From GCA-2720975 sp964467985 (GTDB lineage Bacteria; Planctomycetota; UBA1135; GCA-002686595): DNA of 64,000 bases. Below, piece by piece: positions 60,788-64,000 of the stretch; position 1 is the stretch's first letter, and each line of letters opens with the position of its first letter. The stretch spans positions 186,001 through 250,000 of the forward strand of contig CAYXTP010000001.1 in the NCBI GenBank assembly GCA_964467985.1, given 5' to 3'. The notes below the pieces were generated by a model. That model was not told where the DNA came from and made no database searches. It was given only the letters and a program-made list of their open reading frames with translations. The translations under genes were made by a program, and so were the position numbers.

Positions 60788-63337
60788 TCACTGACAGAAG
60801 AGCACCTGCAACCCATCAGAGAAGTTGTACCCGCCACCGGCCGCAGGTTTTTCGCGATACCAGAACTGGAAGTTCCAGGTCTCGCCATTCGCGATGGCTC
60901 CACCGCTCGGCAGGCTTGTGAGGTCGAGGGCATAGAGCGCTTGCCCAAGGGGATCGATCTGCAACGGGGGCAGACGGTAGAGGCTGCCACCGAGACAGAG
61001 GAAGCCGTTGCCCAGTGCAGTCTGCTGTTGCGCGTCTCCGTAGAAAAACAGGCCGAATTGGCTGGGTACGGCGCCGTCGCAGATCAGTGTCAGCGAATTC
61101 TGGCTCACGTCCGTCGAGCCAGACCAGGACATGACTGCGCCCGGGCCTGCCGAGTTGGGTGCGCCCACGCAGAAGTTCACCGGGTCGGAGCAGGCGTTGG
61201 GATCGATGTAGGTCACCGTCACATCGTCCACCCCCGCCTCCACGATTGAACCGCTGCCCAAATCGGATGCGATGAAGCGCAATCTCATTTGGGAAGTCAC
61301 GGGCAAGATCGATTCCAAGTCGAGGTCCGCAGCGATCCAGCCGCCAACCGCATCGGTTCCGGTGGGCCCCAGGAGTTCAGCTGAGACCCACGAGGACCCC
61401 CCGTCGTTTGAGACGTCAACAGCAAACGTGTCGGCTCCCGGAGAGCTGCCTTGGTTGTTGGAGTACCAACGCCAGTAGCGCACGTGCGCGGCAATGGAGC
61501 CAGCCAGGTCAAAGACAGGGGAGACGAGAGTCGTGCTGCCACCATCCACATCGTTCTCACCCACCGATCCCCCGGGTGATCCCTGTCCCGTGACCCAGCA
61601 CTTGACGCCGGCGCCAGGCGTGTGATCGTCTTCGGTTTGTGCGGCCGTCCCGCGCGGGTCGACACGTGTCCAGAGCCCCGTGCTGGCGTTGTTCGGTGAT
61701 CCGAGACCCCAGCCCTCGTCGTTTCCGGCTTCGAAGTCGAAAGCGGCCAACGTGACTTGCGTGCCCACGAGGAACTCGCCGGGGAAGGACTGGGCAAATC
61801 CATCAAAGTCCAGGGTCACCGTGTACGGGACCGTCGTTCCCGTGGGAGCGGCCGGGTCGATATCCAAGCGCAAGGGCGTGGCGTTTTGGCCCGTGGTGAA
61901 TCCAGCCAGTGAGCCGATGGACGCCGCACCCGTCGTGATCGTGGCGTAGGGACTGGCGCTGGTCAGGACCAGGTCCACTGAGTTGGCCGTGCCCGCGCCG
62001 CTGTTGCGCGCACTCACCGTGAACTCCACACCCTCACCGGCCTCAAAAGAACCGTTGGCGTTGCCTATATCGGCAAGGATTTGGCTCTGCGCCCGCACCC
62101 AGGCACCGGCTGCCAAAGCGGTGCGCTGCATGGCCAGGAGATTGTCCATCGCAAGGGGAATGATGCGGCTCTTCGGAGGCCAGAAACCGTCGTTGGAACT
62201 GCCGATTTCCGGCGTCCAGGCGTACGTCCCCATGTTGCCGTGGTCGTTATCGAACGTGACTCCGTTGGCCTCATAGAGAATGATCGACGCGGGCCCGTGC
62301 GTGTAACCGTTGACCTCGGTGGCCAGGGTTCCGATCTCCTGGTACTCGTTCCAATTGGCGGGATAGAGCGTGTCGTAGCCCCAGGGCGCGAGCCACAGAT
62401 TGGAGTAGGTGTGTACAGAGAGGGCCGTCGTGAACTGGCGTCCGCTGATGAAATTCACCATGGCCGCCACTTCGGGTTCACTCATGGGGGCCGTGCCGCG
62501 ATAAACCTCCGATGAGGGGTTGCCGCTCGAACCCGAGTTGTCGTAACCCCACTTGTAGGGGTAGTTGCGATTGAGGTCGACGCCCATGGTGCCGCCTCCG
62601 TTGTTGCGCCGATTCTTGCGCCACATGCCGCCGCCACCGGGATTGGTCTGGCGGTTGTACTCGTAGCCGTCCGGGTTGACGCACGGCACGAAGTAGATCT
62701 CGCGTTCGTTCACCAGGAAGTCGGCCAGGGGATCATTGCCGTACTCCTCAAGCAAGAACAGCATGAACCACAGGGTGCACTGCATGCCCTCGGGCTCGCG
62801 AGCGTGATGCAGGGCGTCGATGCGCATCTCCGGCTCGGCCTCGTCGCTCCCGGGGTTGTCGGAGATCTTGAGCATGTTCAGGGCGCGGCCCTGGATGCTC
62901 GTGCCGATGCTCTGGCGGGTCGTGATCAGATTGGGATAAGCGGCGCTCATCTGGTCGAGCACCGATTCCAACTCGGCCAAGGTGTAGTAGCCGCCCATGC
63001 TCCCCTGACCGAACGGCGGGTTGAGCCAGGTTCCGTAGGGGCCTCCAGGCCCGTTCGTGCCCTGCTCAAGACGCTGCGCGTAGTAGCCCGCAATGTCCTC
63101 GATGCGCACGGAGTAGCTGAGGCCCGAGTCCTCCAAGACCTGCAACTCCGCCGGGGTGACCACGACTTCGGCCCGGCCACCCACGAGGTCGACGCGGGCC
63201 AGGTCCAGGTCGAGCCGTCGCAAGAGCAGCATCTCACGCGGACTGACTTCCACGTCGACCATGTGTTGCACGGTCCGGGGACTGTCTTGGATGGGAGTGA
63301 GGGTTGCGAGCGATGCGATCAGTGTGAGCGGGATCAT
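60788..63337 (-). CDS. Secreted M14 zinc carboxypeptidase with C-terminal surface domain
   Basis: An 849-residue exported metallopeptidase. Signal peptide ends near TPIQ. A pro-region with RTVQHMVDVEVSPRE precedes the M14 domain: zinc-binding HHAREPEG (H and E), CVNPDGYEYNR, MGVDLNRNYPYKWG, ALSVHTYSNLWL with the third ligand, and a catalytic Glu in an IILYEANGVT-like stretch near residue 360. After the catalytic domain come CARDB-like and jelly-roll (MAM-like) domains, with the region around 620-720 rich in Gly/Ser. The last 140 residues, with CSDPVNFCVGAPNSAGPGA and WNFQFWYREK, match a domain I associate with planctomycete secreted proteins. ATG 63337 gives the signal peptide. Confidence 0.9.
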   Translation of the reverse strand: MIPLTLIASLATLTPIQDSPRTVQHMVDVEVSPREMLLLRRLDLDLARVDLVGGRAEVVVTPAELQVLEDSGLSYSVRIEDIAGYYAQRLEQGTNGPGGPYGTWLNPPFGQGSMGGYYTLAELESVLDQMSAAYPNLITTRQSIGTSIQGRALNMLKISDNPGSDEAEPEMRIDALHHAREPEGMQCTLWFMLFLLEEYGNDPLADFLVNEREIYFVPCVNPDGYEYNRQTNPGGGGMWRKNRRNNGGGTMGVDLNRNYPYKWGYDNSGSSGNPSSEVYRGTAPMSEPEVAAMVNFISGRQFTTALSVHTYSNLWLAPWGYDTLYPANWNEYQEIGTLATEVNGYTHGPASIILYEANGVTFDNDHGNMGTYAWTPEIGSSNDGFWPPKSRIIPLAMDNLLAMQRTALAAGAWVRAQSQILADIGNANGSFEAGEGVEFTVSARNSGAGTANSVDLVLTSASPYATITTGAASIGSLAGFTTGQNATPLRLDIDPAAPTGTTVPYTVTLDFDGFAQSFPGEFLVGTQVTLAAFDFEAGNDEGWGLGSPNNASTGLWTRVDPRGTAAQTEDDHTPGAGVKCWVTGQGSPGGSVGENDVDGGSTTLVSPVFDLAGSIAAHVRYWRWYSNNQGSSPGADTFAVDVSNDGGSSWVSAELLGPTGTDAVGGWIAADLDLESILPVTSQMRLRFIASDLGSGSIVEAGVDDVTVTYIDPNACSDPVNFCVGAPNSAGPGAVMSWSGSTDVSQNSLTLICDGAVPSQFGLFFYGDAQQQTALGNGFLCLGGSLYRLPPLQIDPLGQALYALDLTSLPSGGAIANGETWNFQFWYREKPAAGGGYNFSDGLQVLFCQ

Positions 63338-63438
63338 AATGAGCAGGGGTGGGGTGCTGGATCTTGCGGTACCAGTGTCCAGCACGAGTTCGAATCCCGC
63401 AACGCACGGGGCGGGAGGTGCAATCCCGTGCCCTGGGC

Positions 63439-63444
63439 TATACT
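63439..63444 (+). promoter_or_regulatory. TATACT -10-like box of clpS
   Basis: TATACT lies 15 bases before the ATG at 63460, giving a leader of about eight bases. The spacing differs from the leaderless set in this window. Confidence 0.4.
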
Positions 63445-63459
63445 CGTTCCCGAGATCCC

Positions 63460-63777
63460 ATGACCGGCTCCAGCACTCAATCGAGACCCCAGCACGCCCA
63501 GGCCCTTGCGACCAAGCGCCAGACCGCACCCTTGTCCAAGGTGATCTGCCACGACGATCCGAGCACGACGATGGACTTTGTCGTGAGCGTCTTGCGCGGG
63601 GTCTTCCGCCTGCCCCAGGCGCGAGCTGTGGAACGCATGTTGCACGTGCATCACTCGGGAGCTGCCCTGATCGGTTGCTATCCCAAGTCCCTGGCCAAAC
63701 GCCGGGCAGAACGGGCCATGGCTCTCGCCCGGGCCAACGGCTTCCCCCTGACCTTCACCGTCGAACACGGCGATTGA
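63460..63777 (+). CDS. clpS: ATP-dependent Clp protease adaptor ClpS
   Basis: A 105-residue adaptor that delivers N-degron substrates to ClpAP. The core is clear: ICHDDPSTTMDFVVSVLRGVFRLP, with the conserved Asp and Met of the N-end-binding pocket, then MLHVHHSGAALIGCYPKSLA with the His that contacts the substrate amino group. LARANGFPLTFTVEHGD ends it. The 30-residue N-terminal extension is disordered-looking, as usual. The ATG at 63460 is chosen because it follows the TATACT box. clpA is not adjacent; hutU starts 13 bases after the stop. Confidence 0.92.
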   Translation: MTGSSTQSRPQHAQALATKRQTAPLSKVICHDDPSTTMDFVVSVLRGVFRLPQARAVERMLHVHHSGAALIGCYPKSLAKRRAERAMALARANGFPLTFTVEHGD

Positions 63778-63790
63778 CTCACCGCACCCC

Positions 63791-64000
63791 ATGTCGAGTA
63801 TCGAAACCCCTCCCGTGACCTCCGAGCCCACTGCCGCCCCAGAGATTCCGACCGGTCCCCAGAGGGCGCCCCGTGGACCGCAGCGCACGGCCAAGACCTG
63901 GGCGGCCGAAGCGGCCAAGCGCATGCTGATGAACAACCTCGACCCCGAGGTGGCCGAGTTGCCCGAAGAACTCGTGGTCTACGGGGGCACCGGCAAGGCG
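63791..64000 (+). CDS. hutU: Urocanate hydratase, N-terminal part
   Basis: The frame from ATG 63791 runs off the window edge after 70 residues. The first 40 are low-complexity Pro/Thr/Arg-rich, then AAEAAKRMLMNNLDPEVAELPEELVVYGGTGKA matches the start of urocanate hydratase (the YGG-GKA loop binds NAD). It converts urocanate to imidazolone propionate, the step after HutH. Its separation from hutH by about 9 kb and co-orientation with clpS suggests the hut genes are not one operon. Confidence 0.9.
   Translation, partial: MSSIETPPVTSEPTAAPEIPTGPQRAPRGPQRTAKTWAAEAAKRMLMNNLDPEVAELPEELVVYGGTGKA

Noticed and set aside
63338..63529. Longer N terminus for the M14 carboxypeptidase
   Set aside because: It would overlap the clpS promoter and start, and would bury the signal peptide that begins at 63337.

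Overview
The window is a high-GC, densely coded stretch of a bacterial chromosome that reads as a member of the Planctomycetota, probably a marine lineage. The signs are family-level: exported sulfatases, DUF1080 (3-keto-glycoside hydrolase type) proteins, several Tat-exported Gfo/Idh/MocA oxidoreductases, a PVC-type heme-binding cytochrome, a PmoA-type (DUF6807) lipoprotein, and a large secreted carboxypeptidase with a C-terminal domain I associate with planctomycete surface proteins. I saw no rRNA, tRNA, CRISPR array, insertion sequence or prophage. No gap between genes exceeds about 240 bases.

Layout. 1-7.3 kb: end of an unknown gene, threonine synthase, a minus-strand sodium symporter unit (DUF4212 protein, symporter, PepSY-type protein), and a secreted beta-propeller/PDZ protein. 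7.4-19.6 kb: a glycan-type degradation island (sulfatase, alpha/beta hydrolase, two laminin-like-fold lipoproteins, Tat Gfo/Idh/MocA lipoprotein, PmoA-like lipoprotein, PVC cytochrome) interrupted by DUF72 and DUF2238 genes. 19.6-25.2 kb, minus strand: membrane pyrophosphatase, rsfS, sulfatase, an outer-membrane barrel, and a heavy-metal-associated (HMA) lipoprotein interrupted by two in-frame TGA codons followed by a perfect hairpin. 25.4-31.7 kb: DedA protein, an ABC export unit, an FHA protein and two glycosyltransferases. 31.7-38.3 kb: an RpiR regulator divergent from a kamA-like / CoA-transferase A / CoA-transferase B / beta-transaminase operon, then a secreted M24 peptidase. 38.4-51.4 kb: more glycosyltransferases and a flippase, a biotin operon (bioB, a bioF-bioD fusion, bioA), two small lipoproteins, a molybdopterin enzyme, a membrane-anchored receiver protein and a decarboxylating dehydrogenase. 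51.6-64 kb: a secreted carboxypeptidase-regulatory-like protein, hutH, a four-gene operon (two Tat Gfo/Idh/MocA proteins, ApbE and a CxxCH membrane protein), a double DUF1080 protein, the M14 carboxypeptidase, clpS and the start of hutU.

How it fits together. The dominant theme is extracytoplasmic attack on sulfated or otherwise substituted glycans, with oxidation at the sugar ring (Gfo/Idh/MocA) and cleavage of keto-glycosides (DUF1080), plus amino-acid catabolism (hutH/hutU and the beta-amino-acid operon). The strongest unusual signal is the HMA lipoprotein at 19651-20184: both TGA codons fall in the metal-binding loop and a 10-bp stem with a G-starting loop follows at roughly the distance expected for a bacterial SECIS element, so I propose a two-selenocysteine metal-binding lipoprotein paired with an outer-membrane barrel. 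Other notable points are an apparent AUC start codon for rsfS, recurrent TANNNT boxes 6-10 bases before start codons (leaderless transcription), and the beta-amino-acid operon.
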